Assembly (NCBI GenBank): GCA_947002045.1
Contig: CAMQJB010000015.1
Coordinates: 1-47,609, forward strand
DNA: 47,609 nucleotides
Source: an uncultured Collinsella sp.
GTDB lineage: Bacteria > Actinomycetota > Coriobacteriia > Coriobacteriales > Coriobacteriaceae
Direction: 5' to 3'
Below the pieces are notes generated by a model, which saw nothing but the letters and a program-made list of their open reading frames with translations, was not told the origin of the DNA and made no database searches. Of the stretch, positions 40,242-47,609 are shown one piece after another (positions within the stretch are counted from its first letter, which is position 1; each line of letters starts with the position of its first letter). Both the position numbers and the translations under genes were made by a program.

Positions 40242-41093
40242 CTAAGCGACGATATTCTTGAAGAGGCTGATGCGATGCTCGACAACCTCTTCGACGGCCT
40301 TCTGAGCAGGCATGACCATGTTGCGGTTGGAAGCGTTCTCCTTGAGCTCGTCATAGCACTGCTTGGAGGTCTTGTTCCAGTTGACGAGCAGATCGGTGCC
40401 AACATTGAACTTGCGGATACCCAGGTCGATGACGTGACGAACGTCCTCGTCCTTAACACCGGTGCCACCATGGATGACCAGGGGGAAGCCGTTCACGGCA
40501 TCGCGGATCTTCTCGAGCTGATCGAAGGAGATGTTGGTCTTGGACTTGTACTGACCATGGTTGGTGCCAATAGCGACGGCAAGGGCGTCGATGCCGGTCT
40601 TCTCGATGAACTCGACAGCCTGCTCGGGATCGGTATAGCGCACGTCGGCATCGGCGACGGCGACGCCATCCTCGGTACCGCCGACGGTACCGAGCTCGGC
40701 CTCAACGGAAGCGCCGTGGGCCTGAGCCATCTCGACGATGCGCTTGGTACCAAGGATGTTCTCCTTGAAGGGAAGCGCGGAGCCGTCAAACATTACCGAG
40801 CTATAGCCGGCCTCGAGAGCCTTGCGGATCTCGTCGAAGTTCTTGGCATGGTCGAGGTGGAGAACAACGTTGACGCCGTACTCCTCGGCCATGGACTTGC
40901 ACACAGCAACCAGGTTGCGGTGACCGACATAGCTAGCGGTGCCCTCGGAGGTCTGGATGATCACGGGGGTGTGCAGGCGAGCCGCGACGCGAATAATCGA
41001 CGGGCACATCTCAAGGTTATGGGTGTTGAAAGCACCAACGGCCATGTTGAGCTGGTTAGCCTCTGCCAGGACTTCGCGCAAGGTTACGTACAT
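40242..41093 (-). CDS. Class II ketose-bisphosphate aldolase family protein
   Basis: 283 residues, zinc-dependent aldolase like fructose- or tagatose-bisphosphate aldolase. Catalytic D81 and zinc His H82 in VVLHLDHAKNFDEI, then VEAELGTVGGTEDGV, zinc His H179 in AIGTNHGQYKSK and H208 in PLVIHGGTGVKDEDV; the phosphate loop GGTG is present. Likely cleaves a 1-phosphorylated or 1,6-bisphosphorylated ketose to dihydroxyacetone phosphate plus an aldehyde. First gene of the PTS operon, with AGGAGG nine bases before ATG 41093. Which stereoisomer it takes cannot be read. Confidence 0.93.
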   Translation of the reverse strand: MYVTLREVLAEANQLNMAVGAFNTHNLEMCPSIIRVAARLHTPVIIQTSEGTASYVGHRNLVAVCKSMAEEYGVNVVLHLDHAKNFDEIRKALEAGYSSVMFDGSALPFKENILGTKRIVEMAQAHGASVEAELGTVGGTEDGVAVADADVRYTDPEQAVEFIEKTGIDALAVAIGTNHGQYKSKTNISFDQLEKIRDAVNGFPLVIHGGTGVKDEDVRHVIDLGIRKFNVGTDLLVNWNKTSKQCYDELKENASNRNMVMPAQKAVEEVVEHRISLFKNIVA

Positions 41094-41190
41094 AGTGTTT
41101 GCCTCCTGTTGTCTCCACTGGATGTATCAAGTGGCGACCGCACAGGGGGTGCCGGCCGCCGTTCTTGATCGACAACTAGGTTATCACAAA

Positions 41191-41220
41191 CGTCCGTATA
41201 TTCGGATGTCCGTATGATAT
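41191..41220 (-). promoter_or_regulatory. Candidate GntR operator upstream of the PTS operon
   Basis: Plus strand GTCCGTATATTCGGAT at 41192 and GTCCGTATGATAT at 41208: two copies of GTCCGTAT 16 bp apart. GTCCGTAYATT also occurs upstream of talC. Lies about 100 bp before the aldolase gene. Confidence 0.45.
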
Positions 41221-41239
41221 TTCGTTTGAAATGTTCCGA

Positions 41240-41274
41240 TTTGACCGTTCACCTGAATTTTTCGACCGTTTACC
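41240..41274 (+). repeat. Pair of direct repeats spaced 21 bp
   Basis: TTTGACCGTTCACC at 41240-41253 and TTCGACCGTTTACC at 41261-41274, two helical turns apart. Possible binding sites for a regulator of the PTS operon or of the gene at 41507. Confidence 0.45.
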
Positions 41275-41278
41275 CGTT

Positions 41279-41307
41279 AAAAAGGCGCCCGCAACCCATG
41301 CGGACGC
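41279..41307 (-). terminator. Orphan minus-strand terminator-like hairpin
   Basis: GGCGTCCGC and GCGGGCGCC pair on the minus strand and TTTT follows. No minus-strand gene ends here: 41308-41506 is non-coding. It might end a short RNA, or be chance. Confidence 0.35.
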
Positions 41308-41506
41308 CCTGGTCCGTCAGCCGCTCTCAACCAAAACGGAGTGCAAGCTCAACTGGCTCGACCCCACCTCGATCTAGCCATACGTCAAATATGAGGCAAA
41401 TGAATCGGTAGCGTTTGTCCCAAATCTTGAGTATTTGTTCGGCAGAACGGCCCCTGCCGGCTCCTGCTAGACTGGTAGATTCCCAACCGTCCATCCAGGA
41501 GCCTCA

Positions 41507-42490
41507 ATGTCGCGCAAGTCCGCCTACAAGCAAGTACTTTCCATCGGCACCGCCGTGGTGCTGGGATTTGCGTTGTTCACAGGGTCACTGGACGGGGCGC
41601 CCAGACTGCTCTCGCCGCAAAGTGATGAGCAGGCAGCAGCTCTGGCCGAAAAGCAAAACGAAAGCCCCAGCCGCACCGACGACGAGGCAGACCTGGTTGC
41701 CCGGCTCGAATCGGGAACAGCGAGCTCCTCGGACTCTCAAAATAGCCAAGACTCTGGCGTCGTCACCGATTCCGCCGCGACCGACACCGGCAACGGCGCT
41801 TCCGCAGACAGCGCCGCCACCCCCATCGACGAGGTCGAAAACCCCGACCTCAACCGCGCCCGCGGTGTTTATCTCAGCAGCATTCCCGACTACGCCGGCA
41901 ACCCCTACGTTGCCCTTCGTGCCGACAGCACGCACCCGCTGGGCACGCCGTCATTCACACTCGATGAATACGAGCGAGCCACCAAAGAGGGCTGCTTTAA
42001 GAAGTTCTCCAAGCTCGACAGCCTGGGCCGCACTCGCAAAGCGCTCGCCTGCGTGGACCCCGAGTCACTCGGTCAAGGCGAGCGCGGCGATATCTCGCGC
42101 ATCCACCCCGCCGGTTGGCACCAGCAGCGCTACGACTTTATTCCGGGCCAGAGCCTCTACAACCGCTGCCACCTTATCGCCTGGTCGCTCTGCGGCGAAA
42201 ACGCCAACCGCAAGAATCTCCTCACCGGCACGCGTTATCTCAACGAAACGGGCATGCTGCCGTTTGAGGAGCAGATTCTCGGCTACATCCGCGATACGGG
42301 CAACCACGTGCTCTACCGCGTCACGCCCATGTATAACGAAGAGGAACTTGTCTGCCGCGGCGTGCGCCTTGAGGCGCAATCGGTCGAGGACCATGGCAAG
42401 ACTCTCTGCTTTCACGTGTACTGCTACAACCTGCAGCCGCATGTGCAGATCGACTACGCCACCGGCCACAACCAGGCCTCGGGGGACTAG
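41507..42490 (+). CDS. Secreted DNA/RNA non-specific endonuclease
   Basis: 327 residues. An N-terminal hydrophobic segment (QVLSIGTAVVLGFALFTG, about 9-26) anchors or exports it; residues 40-110 are a low-complexity Ser/Asp/Ala linker; the nuclease domain follows. The beta-beta-alpha metal motif reads SLYNRCHLIAWSLCGENANR, with H222 as base and the Asn of NLLTGTRYLN as metal ligand; the Asp of the usual DRGH is Asn, as in the streptococcal EndA/DNA-entry nuclease group. Probably degrades external DNA for nutrition or uptake. No comEA or comEC gene is nearby. GTCCATCCAGGAGCCTCA shows AGGAG before ATG 41507. Confidence 0.88.
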   Translation: MSRKSAYKQVLSIGTAVVLGFALFTGSLDGAPRLLSPQSDEQAAALAEKQNESPSRTDDEADLVARLESGTASSSDSQNSQDSGVVTDSAATDTGNGASADSAATPIDEVENPDLNRARGVYLSSIPDYAGNPYVALRADSTHPLGTPSFTLDEYERATKEGCFKKFSKLDSLGRTRKALACVDPESLGQGERGDISRIHPAGWHQQRYDFIPGQSLYNRCHLIAWSLCGENANRKNLLTGTRYLNETGMLPFEEQILGYIRDTGNHVLYRVTPMYNEEELVCRGVRLEAQSVEDHGKTLCFHVYCYNLQPHVQIDYATGHNQASGD

Positions 42491-42534
42491 TCCCGAACCA
42501 CGACAAGAACCGACTTGCAGCCCCACCGGGGATC

Positions 42535-42568
42535 AAAAAGGGCCGCCCTGGACTACCCAGAGCGACCC
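42535..42568 (-). terminator. Terminator of the EF-G-like gene
   Basis: Minus strand GGGTCGCTCTGG, 5-base loop, CCAGGGCGGCCC with two mismatches, then TTTTTG. Confidence 0.75.
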
Positions 42569-42604
42569 TTGCACCGGCATATATGTTGCAGGCAACGCCA
42601 CACG

Positions 42605-44680
42605 TTACTTGGCGCGGCCCTCCTCATAGCGCTCGACTAGCTTGGCCTGAACGTCATAAGGCACCTGCTCATAGCCGGCGGGCTTCATGGTAAAGTCACC
42701 CGTGCCGCGCGTGATAGAGCGCAGGCGCGTCGAATAATCCGTCAGCTCTGCCAGCGGCGCCTGGGCAATGACCACGGTGTCTCCGCGCTCATCGGTCTCC
42801 ATACCCGTCACGCGACCGCGCGAGGCCGAGATGTCGCCCATCACGGCGCCGGCGTAGCTCTCGGGGATAGTCACCGTAATTTCCTCGATGGGCTCCAGCA
42901 CCACCGGGTCGGCATCGGCGCACGCCTTGCGCAGGCCGATGCGAGCCGCCGCGCGGAACGCCATCTCGTTGGAGTCGACACTGTGATACGAGCCGTCGTA
43001 CACAGCCACGCGAATGCCCGTGAGCGGATAGCCGGCAATAATACCGTCCTTCATGGTCTCTTGAACGCCCTTGTCCACGGCGGGAATGAGCGAACGCGGA
43101 ATGCGACCGCCCACGACCTCGTCCACAAACTCATAGCCATCGCTCGTGCCGCCGGGCCCAATGAGTGGCTCAACGCGCAGCCAGCAGTCGCCATACTGAC
43201 CGGCACCGCCAGTCTGCTTCTTATGGCGACCCTGGGCACTTGCCGTGCGGCGAATGGTCTCGCGATACGGAATGCGGATCGGCACGCTCTTGGCCGCGAC
43301 CTTGGTGCGGTCCTCAAGGCGATTGAGCAGAACCGAAACCTGCGCCTCGCCCACGGCGGAGATGATAGTCTGGCCCGTCTCCTCGTCGCGGTCGATACTC
43401 ATAGTCGGATCGGCCTTGCAGGCCTTCTCGATAAACGTGTAAAGCTTTTCCTCATCGCCGCGATTCTCGGCCTCGATGGCGATGCGGTACTGCGAGTTGG
43501 GGAACTTAAACGCCGCAGCCTCGACCTTGCCGGTAATCGAGAGCGTATCACCCGTCTCGGCAGCCAGCTTAGGCGCTACGATGATGTCGCCGGCATAGGC
43601 GTGGCCGACCTCGGTCATGTCGCGGCCGCACATCACATACAGGTGAGCCAGACGCTCGCCCTTACGCGTGCGTGCATTGATCAGCTCTAGGCCCGGCTCA
43701 AGCGTGCCTGTCAGCACCTTGATAAAGCTGATGCGGCCCTGCTGCGGGTCGGCCAGCGTCTTAAACACAAATGCCACCGGACGGTCATCGTCACTCGAGA
43801 TCTTGAGCGAATCGCCGTCGATGAGCGGCATCTCACCGTAGTCTGTCGGCGCCGGGAAGTACGTGGCGATGTCATCCATCAGCGAGTTGACGCCCTGCTC
43901 CTTAATGCAATCGCCCGCAAAGACCGGCACAAAGATGCGCTCGGCGATCGCCTTCGACAGTAAGCCTTCAAGCTCCTCCTGCGTCAGCGTCTCCTCGCCT
44001 TCCAAATACTTCATCATCAGCTCATCGTCGGCCTCGGCCACCAGCTCGCACAGATGGTCATGGGCCTCCTCGGCCTGGGCACGATACTCCTCGGGGATCT
44101 CCGACTCAACGGCTTCGGTGCCGTTGCAATGGCGCGCCTTCATGCGCACCAGGTCGATGATGCCGTCAAAGTCCTCGCCCTCGCCCCAGGGAAGGGTCAC
44201 GGCGCCCAGGCGCGTACCAAAGCGCTCCTGCAGCAGGTTCATCGTGGTCGCAAAGCTGGCCTCGGAGCGCGACAGGCGGTTTACGAACACCGCACGCGCC
44301 AGGCGCAGGTCCTCGGCGGCATACCAGAGCTTAACCGTCGTAGGCTGCGGGCCGGCCTCGGCATCGACCACAAACAGAGCCGTCTCGCAGACGCTCATCG
44401 CGGCAAAGGCGTCGCCGATAAAATCGGGGTAGCACGGGGCATCGAGCACATTGATGCGCGCGCCCTTCCAGTCGATCGGTGCAATGGTCGTCGAGATGGA
44501 AAATGCACGCTTGACCTCTTCGGGGTCATAGTCGAGCGTGGGCTTGGTGCCGTCGTGGCCGCCCAGGCGGGCGGTCTTGCCAGAAAGGTGGAGCATGGCC
44601 TCGGCGAGTGAGGTCTTGCCCACCCCGCCTTGGCCTACGAGCACCACGTTCCTTACGTTACCGGTCTTGGGAGCACCCAT
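42605..44680 (-). CDS. EF-G-like translational GTPase (EF-G2 type)
   Basis: 691 residues with the five EF-G domains. G1 is G16QGGVGKT23; the switch II G3 motif reads D80APCY instead of DTPGH, so the catalytic His is missing; G4 reads NRLSR instead of NKxD. Domains IV-V are recognisable (YRETIRRTASAQGRHKKQTG, PRSLIPAVDKGVQETMKDGI, VMGDISASRGRVTGMET). This set of changes is that of EF-G paralogues, not the housekeeping elongation factor, and the real function is unclear (possible ribosome-associated or stress role). AAGGAGG lies before ATG 44680. A leader of about 190 bp precedes it. Single gene with terminator. Confidence 0.9.
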   Translation of the reverse strand: MGAPKTGNVRNVVLVGQGGVGKTSLAEAMLHLSGKTARLGGHDGTKPTLDYDPEEVKRAFSISTTIAPIDWKGARINVLDAPCYPDFIGDAFAAMSVCETALFVVDAEAGPQPTTVKLWYAAEDLRLARAVFVNRLSRSEASFATTMNLLQERFGTRLGAVTLPWGEGEDFDGIIDLVRMKARHCNGTEAVESEIPEEYRAQAEEAHDHLCELVAEADDELMMKYLEGEETLTQEELEGLLSKAIAERIFVPVFAGDCIKEQGVNSLMDDIATYFPAPTDYGEMPLIDGDSLKISSDDDRPVAFVFKTLADPQQGRISFIKVLTGTLEPGLELINARTRKGERLAHLYVMCGRDMTEVGHAYAGDIIVAPKLAAETGDTLSITGKVEAAAFKFPNSQYRIAIEAENRGDEEKLYTFIEKACKADPTMSIDRDEETGQTIISAVGEAQVSVLLNRLEDRTKVAAKSVPIRIPYRETIRRTASAQGRHKKQTGGAGQYGDCWLRVEPLIGPGGTSDGYEFVDEVVGGRIPRSLIPAVDKGVQETMKDGIIAGYPLTGIRVAVYDGSYHSVDSNEMAFRAAARIGLRKACADADPVVLEPIEEITVTIPESYAGAVMGDISASRGRVTGMETDERGDTVVIAQAPLAELTDYSTRLRSITRGTGDFTMKPAGYEQVPYDVQAKLVERYEEGRAK

Positions 44681-44920
44681 GATGACCTCCTTGCAGGGCC
44701 GCGCGCAATGCGCGACGCCAACGGGGAGAGTTCGCGGTCGGTGCCATCCCGGGAGCAGCATGGTCGGCAGCCGAGCCGACTCACCCTCCAAATGTCCTAT
44801 GCCACCACCCTACCCTCACGGGTGACTGTCCATGCACACCTTTCGGCGCACGTATGAATACAGGCGGCGAGAGGAAGGAGAACGTACGCAAGGCGATTAT
44901 TAAACCCCATCGATACAAAT

Positions 44921-44959
44921 AAAAGCCGCCGCAGACCATAAGACCTGCGGCGGCTTTTT
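44921..44959. terminator. Bidirectional terminator after the amino-acid importer
   Basis: AAAAGCCGCCGCAG, 10-base loop, CTGCGGCGGCTTTTT. The A/T runs at both ends allow termination on either strand; the minus-strand ABC operon ends 19 bp away. Confidence 0.88.
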
Positions 44960-44977
44960 CTCAATATATAGCTGAGC

Positions 44978-45742
44978 CTAGCCCTCGATACGGCTCAAGA
45001 ATTCACGGGTACGTTGCTCACGCGGGTGATCGATAACCTGCTCGGCAGGACCCTCCTCGACAATGCGACCGCCGTCCATAAAGACCACGCGGTCGGCAAC
45101 ATCGCGCGCAAACTGCATCGCATGGGTCACGATCACCATCGTCATATTCTGCGCCGCCAGGTCTTTAATGACACGCAGCACCTCGGCCGTTAGCTCGGGA
45201 TCGAGCGCCGAAGTCGGCTCGTCAAAGAACAAGATCTCCGGGTCGAGCGCCAAGGCGCGGGCGATACTCACACGCTGTTGCTGACCGCCCGAAAGCTCGC
45301 AGGGCACCTTGTTCTCGTTGCCCGTAAGCCCCATCTGCGCGATCAACTCACGCGCACGCGCTTCGGCCTGCTCGCGCGGACGCTTGAGTACGCGAACCGG
45401 AGCGTCGGTGATGTTTTTCATCACCGTATAGTGCGGGAACAGATTGTAGTTCTGAAACACCAGACCAAACCGCGAGCGCGCCTGTTTAGGCACATCGCCC
45501 TTTGCGTACACCGCGCCCGAACCCGCATCCGTCGCGACGGCAAGGTCGCCAAACGAAAGCGAGCCACCGTCGAGCGTCTCGAGCAGCATGGCGCAGCGCA
45601 GCAGCGTGGACTTACCGCCACCCGAAGGCCCGATAATCGCCACAACCTCGCCACGCTTTACCTCGAGTGAGATATCCTTGAGCACTTCATTGCCGCCAAA
45701 CGCCTTGCGCGCGTTCGATATGTTCATTACCGTTCCGGACAC
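44978..45742 (-). CDS. Amino-acid ABC transporter ATP-binding protein
   Basis: 254 residues of the polar amino acid (GlnQ/HisP) family. Walker A GPSGGGKST, Q-loop LVFQNYNLFPHYTVMKNI, signature LSGGQQQRVSIARALA, Walker B ILFFDEPTSALD, H-loop VTHAMQFA. An acidic insertion (GDLAVATDAGSGAVYAKGDV) occurs before the Q-loop. GTG 45742 is chosen because GGAGG lies five bases upstream; ATG 45754 overlaps that site. It is separated from the permease gene by 173 bp that contain a composite palindromic element. It may also power the ATPase-less system at 27274-28836. Confidence 0.93.
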   Translation of the reverse strand: MSGTVMNISNARKAFGGNEVLKDISLEVKRGEVVAIIGPSGGGKSTLLRCAMLLETLDGGSLSFGDLAVATDAGSGAVYAKGDVPKQARSRFGLVFQNYNLFPHYTVMKNITDAPVRVLKRPREQAEARARELIAQMGLTGNENKVPCELSGGQQQRVSIARALALDPEILFFDEPTSALDPELTAEVLRVIKDLAAQNMTMVIVTHAMQFARDVADRVVFMDGGRIVEEGPAEQVIDHPREQRTREFLSRIEG

Positions 45743-45770
45743 GGGAACCTCCATGTGTTTAAAAAGTCAG

Positions 45771-45909
45771 CGAGCGTGTGACTGGCGAGACAATGTGCTC
45801 CGAAAGAGGAGCGCCGCGTACTTCTGTACGCAAGCGACGGCTTGAGGAGCAGATTGGCCGTCAGGCACGCGCGCAGCGTCGAGCAGTCCGCCGTTCGTTA
45901 GAACGGCGG
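45771..45909 (-). repeat. Composite palindromic element, copy C (diverged)
   Basis: Starts on the minus strand with GTTCCGCCGTTC-TAAC-GAACGGCGG, identical to copy A, then GACGCTGCGCG and a long hairpin whose loop part is different in sequence (GCGTAC-AGAA-GTACGC stem) but keeps outer pairing and the CCAATCTG segment. Located inside an ABC operon between the permease and ATPase genes. Confidence 0.75.
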
Positions 45910-45915
45910 AACGAT

Positions 45916-46569
45916 CTAGTCATGGTAGTAATCCAATTTTTTCTCGGCGGCGCCCAGCAGCATCTCGACCACAAAGTTAAAGACCCAGTAGATCAGCGCC
46001 GCAATCGCAAACGGCACCATGCTCACCTGCGAGGCGACTAGCGCCTTGGCCGTCGAGAACATCTCACCCACGCCAATGGCAAACGCCAGCGACGTGTCCT
46101 TGACCAGCGTGATGACCTCGTTGCCCATCGCCGGCAGAATACGCTTGGCGACCTGCGGCATCACGATATACAGAAACGTCTGCATGCGCGAATAGCCCAG
46201 CACCTCGGCGGCCTCATATTGACCGCGCGGAATCGACTGCAAGCCCGAGCGATAGATCTCGGCAAAGTAGCCGGCGTAGTTGATGATGAACGCCACAACG
46301 CACGCCGTCCATTTGGAATCGGGCGTGAGCGAGATGCCGAACACGTAATACGGGGCAAAGTAGATGGCAAACATCTGCAGCATGAGCGGCGTACCGCGCA
46401 TGACCGAAATGTAGATGCGCGCAATCCAGCGCAGCGGCGCGACCTTGCTCATGCGCATAAACGCCACGGGAATTCCCAGGGGAATCGACCCGAGCAGCGT
46501 CAGCACAAACAGCTGCAAACTGACCAAGAATCCCTGGCCAAGCATCTGCATCATGACTTGGATAGACAT
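45916..46569 (-). CDS. Amino-acid ABC transporter permease
   Basis: 217 residues, about five membrane segments, HisM family: GIPVAFMRMSKVAPLRWIAR, RGTPLMLQMFAIYF, and the EAA loop GQYEAAEVLGYSRMQTFLYI with VMPQVAKRILPAMGNEVITL. Its ATG overlaps the stop codon of the binding-protein gene (TAATG). Forms with neighbours a complete importer. Distinct from the permease at 27274, so the two systems are paralogues rather than copies. Confidence 0.93.
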   Translation of the reverse strand: MSIQVMMQMLGQGFLVSLQLFVLTLLGSIPLGIPVAFMRMSKVAPLRWIARIYISVMRGTPLMLQMFAIYFAPYYVFGISLTPDSKWTACVVAFIINYAGYFAEIYRSGLQSIPRGQYEAAEVLGYSRMQTFLYIVMPQVAKRILPAMGNEVITLVKDTSLAFAIGVGEMFSTAKALVASQVSMVPFAIAALIYWVFNFVVEMLLGAAEKKLDYYHD

Positions 46570-47429
46570 TATTTCAAAACCCAGTTGTCGAAGGATAGAC
46601 CGTAATCTGCATATTTATCACACAGGTCCTTGACCGTGCCGTCCTCATAGAGTGCCTTGAGCGACTCGGTCACGGCATCGGCAGACTTGGTGTCGCCCTT
46701 CTTAAAGCCAACGGCGTAGTGCTCGCTGGACAGCGGCTCATCAAGCTGCGTATAGGCATCGGGCTTGGCGGCGAGCTGATACTGGGCAATCGAAAGGTCA
46801 CAGGCGACGGCATCGACTGCACCACTCTCGAGCTGCATAAACGCCGTGTTGTACTCACCGATGGTATCGAGCGTGGCAAACGTCGCGGCCAAATCCTTCT
46901 GGTCGCCCTCGAGCACATCCTGTGCAGCGGAATCAGTCTGGGTAATCACGGTCTTGCCGGCAAGATCGTCCCAGCTCTTGATGCCCGCATCCTTCTTGAC
47001 CACCAGCACCTGTTCGTTGAGCATATACGGCTCGGAGAACGTGTAGTCGTCCTCGCGGCCCTCCATGGTAAAGCCGTTCCAGATGCAGTTGATGGCACCC
47101 GAGTTGAGCAGCGTATCCTTGGCGTCCCAGTCGATGGCCTCGTATTTGACCTCCCAGCCCTGCTTATCGGCAACGGCCTTGGCCAGATCGAGATCAAAGC
47201 CGGTGTACTCGCCGTCGTCGCCCACAAAGCCGTACGGAGGATAGGACTTATCAAAACCCACCACGAGCTTCTTGGACTCCGCAGCGCCCTTCACATCCTT
47301 GGCCGCGGCAGAGCCAGCAGCGGAGCCTTTGCCGGCACCACCGCCGCAGCCGACAAGACCAAGGCCAAGCACCGTAGCGAGCGAGCCGGCTAGACCAACA
47401 AACTGACGACGAGACATATCGGTGTTCAT
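46569..47429 (-). CDS. Amino-acid ABC transporter substrate-binding lipoprotein
   Basis: 286 residues. MSRRQFVGLAGSLATVLGLG followed by LVGCGG gives a twin-arginine-like signal and lipobox. The mature type 3 binding domain shows KLVVGFDKSYPPYGFVGDDG, EYTGFDLDLAKAVADKQGWE, NCIWNGFTMEGREDDYTFSE and LAGKTVITQTDSAAQ, with the Asp/Arg pattern for the amino-acid alpha groups. The NGFTMTxxR-like signature NGFTMEGRED is the cystine/glutamine-type loop. AAGGGGGG lies six bases before ATG 47429. Promoter region carries a 20-bp palindrome shared in core with ilvE. Confidence 0.93.
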   Translation of the reverse strand: MNTDMSRRQFVGLAGSLATVLGLGLVGCGGGAGKGSAAGSAAAKDVKGAAESKKLVVGFDKSYPPYGFVGDDGEYTGFDLDLAKAVADKQGWEVKYEAIDWDAKDTLLNSGAINCIWNGFTMEGREDDYTFSEPYMLNEQVLVVKKDAGIKSWDDLAGKTVITQTDSAAQDVLEGDQKDLAATFATLDTIGEYNTAFMQLESGAVDAVACDLSIAQYQLAAKPDAYTQLDEPLSSEHYAVGFKKGDTKSADAVTESLKALYEDGTVKDLCDKYADYGLSFDNWVLK

Positions 47430-47447
47430 GGTATCCCCCCTTGATGG

Positions 47448-47467
47448 CACTTTAGTTAAGTAAAGTG
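47448..47467 (-). promoter_or_regulatory. Palindromic operator candidate of the amino-acid importer
   Basis: CACTTTAGTTAAGTAAAGTG, arms CACTTTA/TAAAGTG around six bases. On the minus strand TTACAC and TAAAGT are 17 bases apart, so the palindrome would overlap the -10. CACTTTAGTG recurs at 47492-47501. Confidence 0.55.
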
Positions 47468-47581
47468 AGTCGTGTAACGTCCAGAATCATACACTTTAGT
47501 GAGATGGAGTACAAGGGAGGGTTTGCCCGCCGGGTGCCGGGGCAGGGGTTAAGTTTGCTGCTCTACAGTCCTGCTCACGAC

Positions 47582-47604
47582 GGAGAGCACATTAAGTGCT
47601 CTCC
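47582..47604. other. Hairpin at the window end
   Basis: GGAGAGCAC-ATTAA-GTGCTCTCC, a perfect 9-bp stem. The gene it belongs to is probably outside the window. Confidence 0.5.
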
Positions 47605-47609
47605 TGTTC

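Noticed and set aside
41507..42490. Competence (DNA uptake) locus
   Set aside because: Only the nuclease fits; no comEA, comEC or pilus gene is close, so an uptake role is not supported.

Overview
The window looks like chromosome from a high-GC, anaerobic gut Actinobacterium of the Coriobacteriia, most like Collinsella. That is inferred from gene content and protein style (SipW/TasA-type surface protein, several amino-acid ABC systems with twin-arginine-like lipoprotein signals, ascorbate-type PTS, LarE, paired ABC exporters); no rRNA is present to prove it. Almost all of the sequence is coding. There is one tRNA, one SRP RNA, one IS3-type insertion sequence, and many intergenic palindromes.

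Layout. 1-2.6 kb: a secreted TasA/CalY-like protein, a signal peptidase W gene broken by an in-frame amber codon, and a flavodoxin-like protein. 2.7-6.5 kb: a heterodimeric ABC exporter. 6.6-9 kb: long hairpins, SRP RNA, a TadA-glycerate kinase fusion gene and tRNA-Ser(TGA). 9-13.6 kb: TetR regulator, LemA, branched-chain aminotransferase, DedA protein and serine acetyltransferase. 13.7-18 kb: a second heterodimeric ABC exporter behind a MarR regulator. 18-23.5 kb: a small unknown protein, nitroreductase, a membrane-anchored unknown, a degenerate AAA-Fis regulator, and a YeiH-type transporter divergent from a GntR regulator. 23.5-25 kb: an IS3/IS150-type element lodged in the loop of a hairpin. 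25-32 kb: glmS, an amino-acid ABC permease and binding protein without an ATPase, LacI regulator, HAD phosphatase and LarE. 32-41 kb: a large sugar locus on the minus strand. 41.5-47.6 kb: a secreted nuclease, an EF-G-like GTPase and a complete amino-acid ABC importer.

The most distinctive block is 32.4-41.2 kb. An ascorbate-type PTS (IIA, IIB, IIC) lies with a class II ketose-bisphosphate aldolase, a small helical-repeat protein, a P-loop kinase fused to deoxyribose-phosphate aldolase, a GntR/UTRA regulator, a TalC-type aldolase and a split transketolase. Together these could import a sugar as its phosphate and cut it into triose-level intermediates. The substrate is unknown, and no closely matching described pathway is recognised here.

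The second theme is dispersed palindromic DNA. At least three repeat families (a composite element of about 160 bp with three copies, a perfect dyad with 25-bp arms in two copies, and REP-like dyads around GACAGG in five copies) sit between genes, plus two single giant hairpins. Regulatory dyads shared between distant promoters suggest small regulons: TTACA-N2-TGTNA links the TetR gene, the first exporter and the flavodoxin gene; CTTTA-N6-TAAAG links ilvE and the amino-acid importer; GTCCGTAYATT links two promoters of the sugar locus.
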